A stretch of DNA of 64,000 bases from Calidifontibacillus erzurumensis (GTDB lineage: Bacteria; Bacillota; Bacilli; Bacillales; Bacillaceae_J), in assembly GCF_013303125.1 (NCBI RefSeq), contig NZ_JABTTE010000022.1, positions 1-64,000 of the forward strand, given 5' to 3'. Within the stretch, counting starts at the first letter, position 1; each line of letters starts with the position of its first letter. The position numbers were made by a program, and so were the translations under genes. This document shows, in pieces, positions 8,908-18,044 of this stretch. The notes beneath the pieces were generated by a model that saw only the letters and a program-made list of their open reading frames with translations, was not told the origin of the DNA and searched no databases.

Positions 8908-9632
8908 CAGGAATTTTTTTCTTCATTCTGATCCTCACCGTTGCCATAATGTTTAGAGTTGTGTTAAAAACAGCTAAAAATAAAGTGGTGTATTTTTATG
9001 GGAAAATCACAAATTTTGTTTTAGTTTTTTATATTGTTCTGATATTAATAGCAACGGTCCTATATATTGGTATAACTAACGACCGTGAAATGGTAAGTGA
9101 ACGTATATCTGCCGAAGAAATTACAAAAGCAATGAATGCTCAGATGAACTTCTACCATTATATAGAATCGGGAAAGTTGTCTGAAACTGATGGGGTATTT
9201 ATAAATAAAGAATGGCATTTTCCTATTCCGGATAATCGTCTTATCGTATCAAGTACTAGAATGGACGGCAATGATGATTGGATCGTTGTAGAAAAGAAAA
9301 AGGAAACGGATGACGACAAAAAAGTGCATATCATTCAATATATGACAAAGTCCATTATAGATGATTATGATTACTCTCATCATATACAACCACCGAATAT
9401 TAAAGTGAACCAACAAGGGATTCAAATCAACCACCCAGCGCAAACAGAATTAAAGTTTACAAAATTTACGAAGGAATTTACAATTAATCAATTTACAAGT
9501 CCACAATATACAGACGAACATATTTTTAGTAGCATAAATCATATAAGTGGCCAACATGTCCTTTATATGCAGGTTCCTGAATCGGTTGAGATTGTAGAAG
9601 GAAAAGGTGTTTATTTGCAATTTATTGATTAA
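8904..9632 (+). CDS. Membrane-anchored protein of the GntR/ABC operon
   Basis: 242 residues. Two N-terminal transmembrane segments (about 2-18 and 37-57) are followed by a largely hydrophilic domain of about 180 residues, probably outside the membrane. The start overlaps the permease stop (ATGA), so it belongs to the operon. No enzymatic motif was recognised. It could be a sensor or accessory subunit of the transporter. Confidence 0.75.
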   Translation: MTGIFFFILILTVAIMFRVVLKTAKNKVVYFYGKITNFVLVFYIVLILIATVLYIGITNDREMVSERISAEEITKAMNAQMNFYHYIESGKLSETDGVFINKEWHFPIPDNRLIVSSTRMDGNDDWIVVEKKKETDDDKKVHIIQYMTKSIIDDYDYSHHIQPPNIKVNQQGIQINHPAQTELKFTKFTKEFTINQFTSPQYTDEHIFSSINHISGQHVLYMQVPESVEIVEGKGVYLQFID

Positions 9633-10050
9633 GAAAGGTCATATAAATTATGAAACTACGGGGATGGGGCTGAATTTTTGACCTCTCTAGTGGTTTAAAG
9701 CTGCGGGCATAGACACAATTAAAAAAGCTTTTCAGAAAGAGATTTTTAATCTTGGTTGCCCTCCCCTAATCAATCTTTAAAATTTTAAGAGGTTTTTTAC
9801 TTTTGAAAAGTCTAGTTCTTTTATGAAATGAAAGAAAGAAACAATTTCTTTCGAGATAAAAAAAGAAGGAGTAAATTGCATTTATTGTTTCTACTCCTTC
9901 TACATATCTACCTTACTTATGAAAGACTTTTTAATACAAGATCTATTGCCAACTGTCTTTCATTGCAACTATGAAGGGTTTTTAGCAAATTCTTCTCCAA
10001 AATGCCCTTCATACGCCCATAAATTTTCTACTCTTGCACTAACGTAAAAC
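9633..10050. other. Convergent intergenic region
   Basis: About 420 bp between the end of the GntR/ABC operon and the end of an exporter gene. Apart from the terminator listed at 9864-9901 nothing coding or structured was recognised. Confidence 0.5.
9856..9901 (-). terminator. Terminator of the ABC exporter operon
   Basis: A perfect 10-bp stem (agaaggagta / tactccttct, 9864-9873 and 9892-9901) with an 18-nt loop is followed on the minus strand by a long T run (9856-9863). It lies about 150 nt beyond the stop codon. Confidence 0.75.
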
Positions 10051-11904
10051 CTAAATCGCTCCGTTCTGCATCGTACTGTTTCGATACAACTCATAATAGG
10101 CACCTTTTTTCGCAAGCAACTCCTCATGGCTTCCGCTTTCAACAATTTCACCACCATCGATGACGATAATCTGATCTGCATCACGGATTGTATTCAAACG
10201 ATGGGCAATGATAAAACTCGTCCGACCTTTCATAACGTTTGCTAATGCCGCTTGAATTTGCTGCTCCGTCCGTGTATCAATATTGCTCGTTGCTTCGTCT
10301 AAAATTAAAAAAAGCGGTTTCGTCAAAATCGCCCTTGCAATCGCTAAGAGCTGGCGTTGTCCCTCACTCAAATTCGCACCGTTTTCTGTCAAAACTGTAT
10401 CATACTGATCAGGAAGGCGTTCGATAAATAAATCGGCATTTGCCATTCTTGCTGCTTCCTTCACTTCCTCATCTGTTGCATCAGGTTTGCCATATTTAAT
10501 ATTCTCTTTAATCGTTCCGGAAAAAAGGTACGTATCTTGCAAAACGATACCAAAACTGCTTCGCAAACTATCATAGGTGTATGACCGAATATCCCTGCCA
10601 TTAATTAAAATCCGCCCACTTGTAACATCATAGAAACGAGTCAGCAAGTTGACGATCGTTGTTTTTCCTGCACCCGTAGGACCTACAAACGCTGTACGGG
10701 TTCCGGATTTTGCTTCAAAACTAATATTTTTTATGATCGGTACATCGGGCCGATAACCGAAGCTGACATTTTCAAAAACAACATCGCCTTTTTCTCCTGA
10801 CATCGGTACAGCTTCAGGTGTATCTGCAGGTTCCTCTTTTGCATCTAAAACTTGGAACACCCGCTCCGCACCTGCAACACCGGATAAAACAACATTATAA
10901 ATATTGGCTAATTCATTCAGCGGTCTGACAAACTGGCGTGAATATGTTAAAAAGCTTGCGATCACACCGACAGTTATCATATTTTTTACAGCTAGAATAC
11001 TGCCAACAATGGCGACAGTGACAAAACCGATATTACCAATGACATTCATGAGAGGCATTAAAAACCCAGACCATATTTGAGCTTTTAGTCCGACTTTTCG
11101 CAACTCTTCATTCATTTCCTGAAACTGTTCAATTACTTTTCCTTCATGATTAAAAGCTTTTACGACATAAAGACCGGAAATCGTTTCTTCAATATGCCCG
11201 TTTAAAAGCCCAAGCTGCTCTTGTTGTTGTGAAAATAAAACCCGCGTCCGCTTTGTAATCGTCCTCGTTAATATAAACATGAGCGGAACCGTAATCAAAC
11301 TGGCAAGCGTAAGTATTGGACTTAACGTAATCATCATGGTCAATGTCCCGATAATAATAATAAGGCCACTCATCAACTGTGTTATTGACTGGGAAATACT
11401 GACGGACACATTATCGATATCATTCGCCAGCCGGCTCATTAACTCACCATGGGTATGACGGTCAAAATAAGCGATCGGCAACTTTTGCAGCTTGGAAAAC
11501 AAAGCTGATCGCAGCCTGGCAACAATTCGTTGCGAAACGCCCGCCATAATCCATCCTTCCAAAAAAGTGAGGAGACCGCTTGTAATATAAGCAATTAACA
11601 AAACAAAAACAAAAATTTCTAACAAACGAAAATTGACATACCCGCCATCCCCCATGGCATCAACTGCTTTACCAATGAGGTAGGGGGAAACTAATGAAAG
11701 AAACGCTTCTATCAAAATAAATAAAAATACAATCCATAATAATCGTTTTTCTTTCCCAATAAAAAAAGAAAGCCGCTTGAGTGTTTTGCTAAAGTTGTTC
11801 GGTTTTTCCACTTTACCGTGAAAATGTTTTCCAAAGCCACCGCCAGGCCTTAGTACCGGTCCTAGCATTTTTGCTCCAATTTCCTTTTTTGTATGTGAAG
11901 ACAT
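10051..11904 (-). CDS. Heterodimeric ABC exporter, catalytic-site subunit (YfiC-like)
   Basis: About 617 residues: an N-terminal Gly-rich tail, six transmembrane helices (about 50-330) and a nucleotide-binding domain. Walker A is GPTGAGKTT, the signature is LSEGQRQ, Walker B is FLILDEATSNID with the catalytic Glu present, and the H-loop is IIAHRLNTI. Together with the preceding gene it makes a multidrug-type export pair resembling B. subtilis YfiB/YfiC. The ATG at 11904 follows AAGGGGGTG with 7-nt spacing; the in-frame GTG at 11910 is too close. The substrate cannot be inferred. Confidence 0.9.
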   Translation of the reverse strand: MSSHTKKEIGAKMLGPVLRPGGGFGKHFHGKVEKPNNFSKTLKRLSFFIGKEKRLLWIVFLFILIEAFLSLVSPYLIGKAVDAMGDGGYVNFRLLEIFVFVLLIAYITSGLLTFLEGWIMAGVSQRIVARLRSALFSKLQKLPIAYFDRHTHGELMSRLANDIDNVSVSISQSITQLMSGLIIIIGTLTMMITLSPILTLASLITVPLMFILTRTITKRTRVLFSQQQEQLGLLNGHIEETISGLYVVKAFNHEGKVIEQFQEMNEELRKVGLKAQIWSGFLMPLMNVIGNIGFVTVAIVGSILAVKNMITVGVIASFLTYSRQFVRPLNELANIYNVVLSGVAGAERVFQVLDAKEEPADTPEAVPMSGEKGDVVFENVSFGYRPDVPIIKNISFEAKSGTRTAFVGPTGAGKTTIVNLLTRFYDVTSGRILINGRDIRSYTYDSLRSSFGIVLQDTYLFSGTIKENIKYGKPDATDEEVKEAARMANADLFIERLPDQYDTVLTENGANLSEGQRQLLAIARAILTKPLFLILDEATSNIDTRTEQQIQAALANVMKGRTSFIIAHRLNTIRDADQIIVIDGGEIVESGSHEELLAKKGAYYELYRNSTMQNGAI

Positions 11905-12043
11905 GCCCACACCCCCTTGCCGTAAAACATGTTAGAGAAATCCAACACGAAAATATCACTTCAACTCTTTTTAGCAACTTTCATAATCCACAAATTCTAT
12001 GGACCCGCAAACTTCGCACCTGTTTTTTTACCGATCTCGATAC

Positions 12044-13819
12044 TCATAACAACACTTCTTTACCTGTTTGTGATCTATAAATATCTTGGTACACTTGGCA
12101 GTTTTTTAATAATTCCTCATGCGAACCGATGCCAACCAACTTGCCGTTGTCTAATACGAGAATGAAATCGGCATCGATGACAGAGGAAATTCGTTGTGAG
12201 ATGATCACGCATGTCAAATCGCGAGCATATTTTTTCAAAGATGCTTTTATTTTTGCTTCAGTCGCCATATCAACGGCACTCGTACTATCATCTAGGATCA
12301 ATATATCAGGCTGTTTAACGAGTGCACGGGCAATGGAGATCCGCTGTTTCTGGCCTCCCGACAAATTAACGCCGCCTTGACCGAGTTTTGTCTCATATCC
12401 TTCTGGTGAAGCAGAAATGAACGAATCCGCTTCCGCTAACATGGCCGCCTGTTTGATTTCCTCAAACGTTGCATTTTCTTTTCCCCATCGGATGTTTTCA
12501 GCAATTGTACCTGTAAATAACATCGTTTTCTGAGGAACGATGGCAATTTTATTTCTCAATTCCTTTAAGTTGTAATCCCTAACATCCTTGCCATCAACTT
12601 TCACAGACCCTTCGCTGACATCATAAAAGCGGGGGATCAAGTTGGCCAAGCTTGTTTTTCCAGAACCAGTTGATCCTAAGATTCCAACCGTTTCACCAGG
12701 CCGTAAGCTAAAGGTAATATTTTTTAATACAGGTTCACCCCGTTTTTCATCATATGTAAACGATACGTTTTCAAATTCGATGCTCCCCTTTGGTCCTCTC
12801 TTTTCATCCCTAGACTCCTCATCTACATGAAAAACATTCTCACCATTCAGTGAAGGAATAGAGGCTGACTCAAACAATGAATCTTCTACAAATACTTCAT
12901 TAATGCGCTCGGCAGAAGCTTTTGCCCGGACATACATTGTAAAAACCATAGAAATCATACGGAGGGAAAACAAAATTTGGATCATATAGTTCGTAAAAGC
13001 GATAATTTCCCCGACCTTTATATGCCCTTGTTCTACACCATAACCACCAAACCAAAGAACAGCAACAATGCCAATGTTCATGACCGTCACCATCATCGGG
13101 CCAAAAACAGACAACACACGATTCGAAGAAATGGCCGCTTCTACAAGATTTCCGTTCGCATGTTGAAATCGGTTCACCTCAAATTGGAACTGATTAAATG
13201 CTTTAACAACCCGAACGCCCGATAAATACTCGCGCATCACGCCGTTAACACGGTCCATCGCTTTTTGAACATTGATAAAACGTGGAAATCCAAGCTTCAT
13301 GTTTAAAATTAGTAAAATTGCAATCAATGGAACAACGACGGCAAGCACAATAGATAAATGCAGATTAAGCCGGACAGCCATGATGAGGGCACCAATACAA
13401 AGCAAAGGTGCTCTTACAAAGATCCGCATCAGGCCGTTTGCAAACATTTGAATTTGTGTAACATCATTCGTTAACCTAACCATTAAAGAAGCACGATCAA
13501 ATTTATCAATGGTTTGAAACGCAAACGACTGAATTTTCCGAAAAAGATCAAGCCTAAGTTCAGTCCCAAAACTTTGGGAAACATAGCTCGATAAAAAATT
13601 TCGCAAAACAGCTGCTACCATTCCAACAGAAGTTAACAATACCATCGTGCTGCCCATTTTAATTACTTCATCAAGATTTCGTGTGGCAACCCCAACATCA
13701 ATCATCGATGCCATCAACGTTGGCAAAAGCAAATCAATGGTGGCTTCAACCATTAAAATAAAGAGGGCAAAAATAAAAGGCAGCCAAAATTTTCGTATAT
13801 ATTTATGGAGAAATTTCAT
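12044..13819 (-). CDS. Heterodimeric ABC exporter, degenerate-site subunit (YfiB-like)
   Basis: 591 residues with six transmembrane helices followed by a nucleotide-binding domain. Walker A GSTGSGKTS and signature LSGGQKQ are normal. However, the catalytic glutamate after Walker B is replaced by aspartate (ILILDDSTSAVD), and the switch histidine is replaced by glutamine (VIISQRISSV). These are the hallmarks of the non-hydrolysing site in heterodimeric exporters. Its canonical partner is encoded 139 nt downstream on the same strand. Start ATG after AAAGGTGG. Confidence 0.9.
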   Translation of the reverse strand: MKFLHKYIRKFWLPFIFALFILMVEATIDLLLPTLMASMIDVGVATRNLDEVIKMGSTMVLLTSVGMVAAVLRNFLSSYVSQSFGTELRLDLFRKIQSFAFQTIDKFDRASLMVRLTNDVTQIQMFANGLMRIFVRAPLLCIGALIMAVRLNLHLSIVLAVVVPLIAILLILNMKLGFPRFINVQKAMDRVNGVMREYLSGVRVVKAFNQFQFEVNRFQHANGNLVEAAISSNRVLSVFGPMMVTVMNIGIVAVLWFGGYGVEQGHIKVGEIIAFTNYMIQILFSLRMISMVFTMYVRAKASAERINEVFVEDSLFESASIPSLNGENVFHVDEESRDEKRGPKGSIEFENVSFTYDEKRGEPVLKNITFSLRPGETVGILGSTGSGKTSLANLIPRFYDVSEGSVKVDGKDVRDYNLKELRNKIAIVPQKTMLFTGTIAENIRWGKENATFEEIKQAAMLAEADSFISASPEGYETKLGQGGVNLSGGQKQRISIARALVKQPDILILDDSTSAVDMATEAKIKASLKKYARDLTCVIISQRISSVIDADFILVLDNGKLVGIGSHEELLKNCQVYQDIYRSQTGKEVLL

Positions 13820-13987
13820 AAAAAAGTGCCACCTTTAACATTGTTTTCTATCTCATAATCTGATAATTATAGTCTATATTTATATGAATTTTAATTCCAC
13901 TTTTATGATTTTCTAATTTTAGAAAAACATATAATTTGCCTATCTCTTTTAATACTTTAACATGTTAAACTGACATAAACTAAAATA

Positions 13988-14016
13988 AAAAGATCAAACC
14001 GTAAACGATTTGATCT
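13988..14016 (-). terminator. Terminator of the ASCH/membrane-protein operon
   Basis: The stem agatcaaa / tttgatct (13991-13998 and 14009-14016) is followed on the minus strand by a T-rich tail, immediately after the stop of the 14020 gene. Confidence 0.75.
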
Positions 14017-14019
14017 CTT

Positions 14020-14469
14020 CTACCAAAATGTAGGTTTTGCGACCATAAACCAAAGTATGAGCATTAATAAAATGACATACGCCCATGTAGAACGATATAG
14101 CTTCCGAACAGCAGCGTCTCTATCTTGGTTTGGATCATTAAACTTACGGACCGTCGGTGAAAAAGCCCGAGCAATAAAGTAACCCGAGCAAAGCATTACG
14201 ACAAGAGTCATGACGATCCACGATGTTGTCCACGTCCATGAAGTAATCCAAACGAGTAAAATTCCTGTAACAAATAATACATGACCGGCATGTTTTGAAA
14301 CTTGAACAGCAAATTTAATTAAATCTAAATACGCTTTTGTTAATTCTTCATTTGCTTCTCGAAGTTTTTTAATAAATGGAAACAGAATAAAAAAAGGGCC
14401 GATCGTAAGGATTACACTAGAAACATGGAGATAAAGAATAATGCGATATAATTGATAATCCATGTCCAT
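14020..14469 (-). CDS. Small four-helix integral membrane protein
   Basis: 149 residues with about four transmembrane segments: LYLHVSSVILTIGPFFILF near the N-terminus, then HVLFVTGILLVWITSW, IVMTLVVMLCSGYFIA and WAYVILLMLILWFMV. The layout resembles the DUF2269-type small membrane proteins, but that assignment is tentative. It starts 12 nt after the upstream gene, so the two are co-transcribed and share the terminator. Confidence 0.75.
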   Translation of the reverse strand: MDMDYQLYRIILYLHVSSVILTIGPFFILFPFIKKLREANEELTKAYLDLIKFAVQVSKHAGHVLFVTGILLVWITSWTWTTSWIVMTLVVMLCSGYFIARAFSPTVRKFNDPNQDRDAAVRKLYRSTWAYVILLMLILWFMVAKPTFW

Positions 14470-14481
14470 TCACCAGTTTTT

Positions 14482-14868
14482 TTAAACAGGACGAAATTCG
14501 TGAACCCATACACGCATTTGCGGAAGCCAAGGCATTCCTGGATGCATTGATAAAATAGCTTGTTTATATTCTTCCAAGTTAGCGTATCCTTCTTGTCTGG
14601 CATCTTCATCAGTCAATTCCCCAAGTGACTGCGAATAAACTTTTTCGACGACAAAATTTTTACCCTCTAATGTCATGATTTCTCCAACATCAGCATATCT
14701 GCCATTGCGTCGCTGCGCTGTTTTTTGCCCGCGCAATACTTTTTCAATATCTTCCGGAACAGTGACAAGCCTATCAATCGTACATGTTTTCGGCGGTAAC
14801 TCGTGATTTTCCCCGTTCATCTGTCCATGATGCGGATGTTTAGACATATGGTGATCATGTGTTGTCAT
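14482..14868 (-). CDS. ASCH/PUA-like domain protein with His-rich N-terminus
   Basis: 128 residues. The first 20 or so are His-rich (HDHH, KHPHH) and may bind metal. The remainder has the ASCH pattern: VLRGQKTAQRRNG, a turn before GEIMTLEG, VEKVYSQSLGEL, then the aromatic end WVHEF. ASCH domains are small beta-barrel folds related to PUA and often bind RNA or modified nucleotides; the function here is unknown. It is the first gene of a two-gene operon. Confidence 0.7.
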   Translation of the reverse strand: MTTHDHHMSKHPHHGQMNGENHELPPKTCTIDRLVTVPEDIEKVLRGQKTAQRRNGRYADVGEIMTLEGKNFVVEKVYSQSLGELTDEDARQEGYANLEEYKQAILSMHPGMPWLPQMRVWVHEFRPV

Positions 14869-15110
14869 AATCGACTGAAGCCACCTTTCGTATGTATTTT
14901 TTGCAAGACATTATGCCAGATCATGATCAGTCCTTCGTGTAAACCGGTCCACCTTCAATTTACCATATATTCATTCCTATATGCACTTTAAACATCATGA
15001 TTTTGTATTAATTTATCCTCTTTGCCACTTTTTTATTTATTACATGATTTTTCTGTAATTGGATATAGTACAAAAAGAATAGGAGCATATTGAAAAACGG
15101 AGGGATCTCA

Positions 15111-15260
15111 ATGGATATAAATGAAATGAATACACATGAATTTGTTGAATTTATCCACGACAAACAGCGAAAAGACGAGAAAAACCGCAAACGCGGCAAT
15201 AGAGAACCTGAAAAAAGACTTCCGGCAAAAGCTCACTATCATCCAAAACGAAGCAAGTAA
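15111..15260 (+). CDS. Small hydrophilic protein, 49 residues, unknown function
   Basis: A short ORF behind a good ribosome binding site (CGGAGGGATCTCA then ATG). The product is highly charged. It begins MDINEMNTHEFVEFIHDKQR and continues with a basic stretch (KDEKNRKRGNR, KRLPAK, HHPKR-like end). It has no hydrophobic segment. It stands alone, divergent from the ASCH operon. The strong start signal and the acidic-then-basic layout resemble the small spore or nucleic-acid-associated proteins of bacilli, but I recognise no family. Confidence 0.65.
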   Translation: MDINEMNTHEFVEFIHDKQRKDEKNRKRGNREPEKRLPAKAHYHPKRSK

Positions 15261-15848
15261 ATCCCGCTTTTAGTGACGTCAAAATTTTGCATTGACATAA
15301 ATAACGCTGAGTTTACCAAACACGAAATTTTTTAAACTTATGCTCCTTTTCAAACGGCCAACAGTCTATAAAATATCCTAATGATGCCAACATACTTAAT
15401 TTGAAAAAATACAAGCCCTATCACTTGTCAAAATAATGATCATTCCATAATGTGAATAAACAATAACGGGTGGTATTTTATATGCCGCCCATCTCCAATG
15501 AATCTTTTTAGTGGCATAAGCCCATTCCTCTCATCCTTTTCCCCCTTTACTGACTGTAGAGCACGACCTCTTCTATTTTTAAATTATTCTTCTCCAGCAA
15601 CTTTAAATAGCTAAAAGCAAAAAACCATTCTCATTTTGACATTATTTTTATCCAAATAATATATTGTTTCGAACAATTATCCATAATAAAATGGACAAGT
15701 AGAGTCAATTTGTGTTTTTCTTTATACTAAAAACTGTACTTATTTACATTTTTGGACATTTTTTTGGGCTGATGCTAGACTATATTTACAAAACAACATG
15801 ACATTTATAAATGACACGTCCACGATTATTTTTATAGGAGGAAAGTTT
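15261..15848. other. Long intergenic region upstream of ddh
   Basis: Nearly 590 bp without a recognisable gene, riboswitch or repeat. No lysine riboswitch consensus was seen, although the next gene makes meso-diaminopimelate. The final 80 bp are AT-rich and presumably hold the ddh promoter. Confidence 0.5.
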
Positions 15849-16835
15849 ATGGGAAATCAAATTCGTTTAGGAATTGTAGGTTACGGTAACATCGGAAGAG
15901 GTGTGCAAACAGCCGTTAAAAAAAATAGCGACATGGTTCTTTCTTATGTATTTACAAGAAGAAATCCTGAAACGGTTCAAGTAAACGATGACAGCATTCA
16001 AGTCTTGCATGTCGATGAAATTGAAAAATATACTGATAAAATTGATGTGTTAATTTTATGCGGTGGTTCTGCAACAGATTTACCTGAACAAGGTCCACAA
16101 TTTGCAAAATTATTTAACACTGTTGACAGCTTCGATACACACGCAAGAATTCCAGAATATTTTGAAGCAGTTGATGCTGCAGCAAAGCCAAATAATAAAA
16201 CAGCTATCATCTCTGTCGGTTGGGACCCAGGTCTCTTTTCATTAAACCGTGTTTATGGAGAAATTGCTCTTCCACAGGGATCTACATACACATTCTGGGG
16301 TAAAGGCTTAAGCCAAGGTCATTCAGATGCTATTCGCCGTGTGCCTGGCGTAAAAGCTGGCGTTCAATATACGATTCCGATTGAAGAAGCTGTACAACGC
16401 GTGCGCAATGCAGAAAATCCTGAACTTACGACTAGAGAAAAACATATAAGAGAATGCTGGGTTGTTCCTGAAGAAGGCGCAAATCTTGAAGAAATCGAAA
16501 CAGCTATCAAAACTATGCCAAACTATTTCGCAGATTATGATACAATTGTCAACTTTATTACAGAAGAAGAGTTAAAAGCTAACCACTCAGCTATGCCGCA
16601 CGGAGGTTTCGTCATTCGCAGCGGTCAAACAAGCGAAAATACAAACCATGTTATTGAGTATTCTTTAAAACTTGACAGCAACCCTGAATTTACAGCAAGT
16701 GTTCTTGTTGCATATGCACGTGCAGCTTATCGCATGAACAAAGACGGTCAATACGGAGCTAAAACTGTATTTGATGTTGCACCAGGCCTTCTTTCTCCAA
16801 AATCAGCAGCAGAATTGCGCAAAGAGCTTTTATAA
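15849..16835 (+). CDS. ddh: meso-Diaminopimelate D-dehydrogenase
   Basis: An NADPH-dependent enzyme that makes meso-2,6-diaminopimelate in one step from tetrahydrodipicolinate and ammonia, for lysine and peptidoglycan synthesis. 328 residues, the family size. The Rossmann loop is GIVGYGNIGRG near residues 8-18. The conserved GWDPGLFS, GKGLSQGHSDAIRR and MPHGGFVIR segments of the substrate-binding domain are present. Start ATG at 15849 after AGGAGGAAAG; an ORF extension upstream to 15798 lacks a site. It is monocistronic with a strong terminator. This branch is patchily distributed in Bacillaceae. Confidence 0.93.
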   Translation: MGNQIRLGIVGYGNIGRGVQTAVKKNSDMVLSYVFTRRNPETVQVNDDSIQVLHVDEIEKYTDKIDVLILCGGSATDLPEQGPQFAKLFNTVDSFDTHARIPEYFEAVDAAAKPNNKTAIISVGWDPGLFSLNRVYGEIALPQGSTYTFWGKGLSQGHSDAIRRVPGVKAGVQYTIPIEEAVQRVRNAENPELTTREKHIRECWVVPEEGANLEEIETAIKTMPNYFADYDTIVNFITEEELKANHSAMPHGGFVIRSGQTSENTNHVIEYSLKLDSNPEFTASVLVAYARAAYRMNKDGQYGAKTVFDVAPGLLSPKSAAELRKELL

Positions 16836-16856
16836 TAGAAGAAAATTAAAACAAAG

Positions 16857-16899
16857 AAAAGCAAGAACATTCCTTTATGGATTGGTTCTTGCTTTTTTC
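16857..16899 (+). terminator. Terminator of ddh
   Basis: A 12-bp stem (aaaagcaagaac / gttcttgctttt) with a 15-nt loop and a T tail lies 21 nt after the ddh stop. Confidence 0.9.
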
Positions 16900-17254
16900 G
16901 TGTTTCCTTAAACTAAAGTCTCTGTTAACGTTTAGTATTAATTTCATAGAAATTAACTTGTTCACTTTATCGATGGTATTCTCTGGACTCAATTTTTATT
17001 TCAATTGCTCTACCTAATCATTCTATTCTATTGCAAAACGTTTGTTTCAGAAAGCCAAATATCTATAATAATCTTAAGAGCCAAACAAAAAAGGTACAAA
17101 AACGCTTGCCGCTTTGTACCCTTTATGTATGCTTTGTTTCTCATTTTAACATTTATGTAAATACCGCGCATCGGGCCCCTTCCATAATCCCCAAAACATC
17201 CATGATTGAGCGCAACCATCCACCCTATAAAACGCCCTCGAATCTTCCTATCAT
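16900..17254. other. Intergenic region, ddh / thioesterase (convergent)
   Basis: About 355 bp. Nothing coding or structured was recognised, and no clear terminator for the convergent thioesterase gene was found. Confidence 0.4.
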
Positions 17255-17743
17255 CTATTCATCTTTTCTCACAAACGTATTTGGCATGACAACAGCAACA
17301 ACTTCACCGCGGGCACAAAGCGTATCGTTGGCATATACTTCAGCATTTACTTTCCATCTTTTCGGATGGATTTCTTCCACCGTGCCAATCGCTTTTAACG
17401 GTACGCCATGAGGAGTCGGCTTTAAAAAATCTACATGCAAAGATGCAGTGACAAATCGAGGCGGTTCTGAGCCATCGCCTGGTTCATGTCCATTTTTACG
17501 ATGCAAAGCAAGTGCAGCTGATCCTGTACCGTGACAATCGATTAATGAAGCGATCAGTCCTCCATATACAAAGCCAGGAAGGGCCATATGTTCAGGCTTT
17601 GGTTCAAAAATGGTTACCGTATTTTCTCCCTGCCATCCAGTGCGAATATGGTGCCCGCTTTCATTTAATCTACCACAGCCATAGCACCAAGCAAAATCAT
17701 CAGGATAATCATCTTGAATTGCCCTTGTTACAACTTCTTCCAT
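17255..17743 (-). CDS. PaaI/4HBT-type hotdog thioesterase
   Basis: 162 residues with a single hotdog domain. The helix-end motif MALPGFVYGGLIASLIDCHG near residues 53-72 is typical of the 4HBT/PaaI superfamily, whose members hydrolyse acyl-CoA thioesters; ARGEVVAVVMP near the end is the family's last beta strand. An N-terminal CYGCG pair is shared with many bacterial members. ATG at 17743 follows AAAAGGGGGA with 7-nt spacing. The substrate is unknown. Its leader is made of the tandem repeats at 17757-17941. Confidence 0.82.
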   Translation of the reverse strand: MEEVVTRAIQDDYPDDFAWCYGCGRLNESGHHIRTGWQGENTVTIFEPKPEHMALPGFVYGGLIASLIDCHGTGSAALALHRKNGHEPGDGSEPPRFVTASLHVDFLKPTPHGVPLKAIGTVEEIHPKRWKVNAEVYANDTLCARGEVVAVVMPNTFVRKDE

Positions 17744-17756
17744 ATACAAATCCCCC

Positions 17757-17941
17757 TTTTAAATATGTGAATGCTCAATCAGCCTTGGTGGGTGTCAACT
17801 ACACCTTGGCCATTCACCCTTTTAAATTAAGCGGGTGCTCAATGAGCCCTGGTAGGTGCCAACCATCCACCCCTTTTAAGTTAATGAGCGCTCAATCAGC
17901 AATGGTGGTTGTCCTCCTGCACCTTGGACATCCACTCTTTT
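17757..17941. repeat. Three degenerate tandem repeats (about 55-63 bp), partly hairpin-forming
   Basis: Three copies run head to tail, each opening with ttttaa(a/g)t, then a (g)tgctcaat(c/g)ag core, then a GGTGG(G/T)TGTC or GGTAGGTGCC segment, and ending in (c)atcca(c)cc or cattcaccc. Unit 1 can fold on itself (gtgaatg / cattcac). On the minus strand each unit begins with an SD-like AAAAGGG(G)TG(G)ATGG, the same kind of signal that precedes the thioesterase. In two units it opens short frames of 11 and 14 codons. The units look like expanded, decaying copies of a leader segment. A partial fourth unit merges into the terminator at 17942-17976. Confidence 0.65.
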
Positions 17942-17976
17942 AAAAAAGTGGGCACTCAAATAGCACCCACTTTTTT
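17942..17976. terminator. Terminator of the GGDEF-EAL gene
   Basis: An 11-bp stem (aaaaaagtggg / cccactttttt) extended by gc pairs has T runs on both sides, so it can act in either direction. It lies about 70 nt after the GGDEF-EAL stop on the minus strand. Confidence 0.85.
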
Positions 17977-18044
17977 CAGAATATTATAACATATAGTAAC
18001 TTCAATTTTTGTCGGATGAAGTCGCTTTTTCTAAATTTCTTCTA

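Noticed and set aside
15261-15848. Lysine riboswitch upstream of ddh
   Set aside because: No L-box consensus helices or core sequences could be found.
17512-17943. 143-codon + strand frame across the thioesterase start and the tandem repeats
   Set aside because: It is antisense to a well-supported thioesterase and lacks a start signal. Its open length through the repeats follows from the first and third units being multiples of three.
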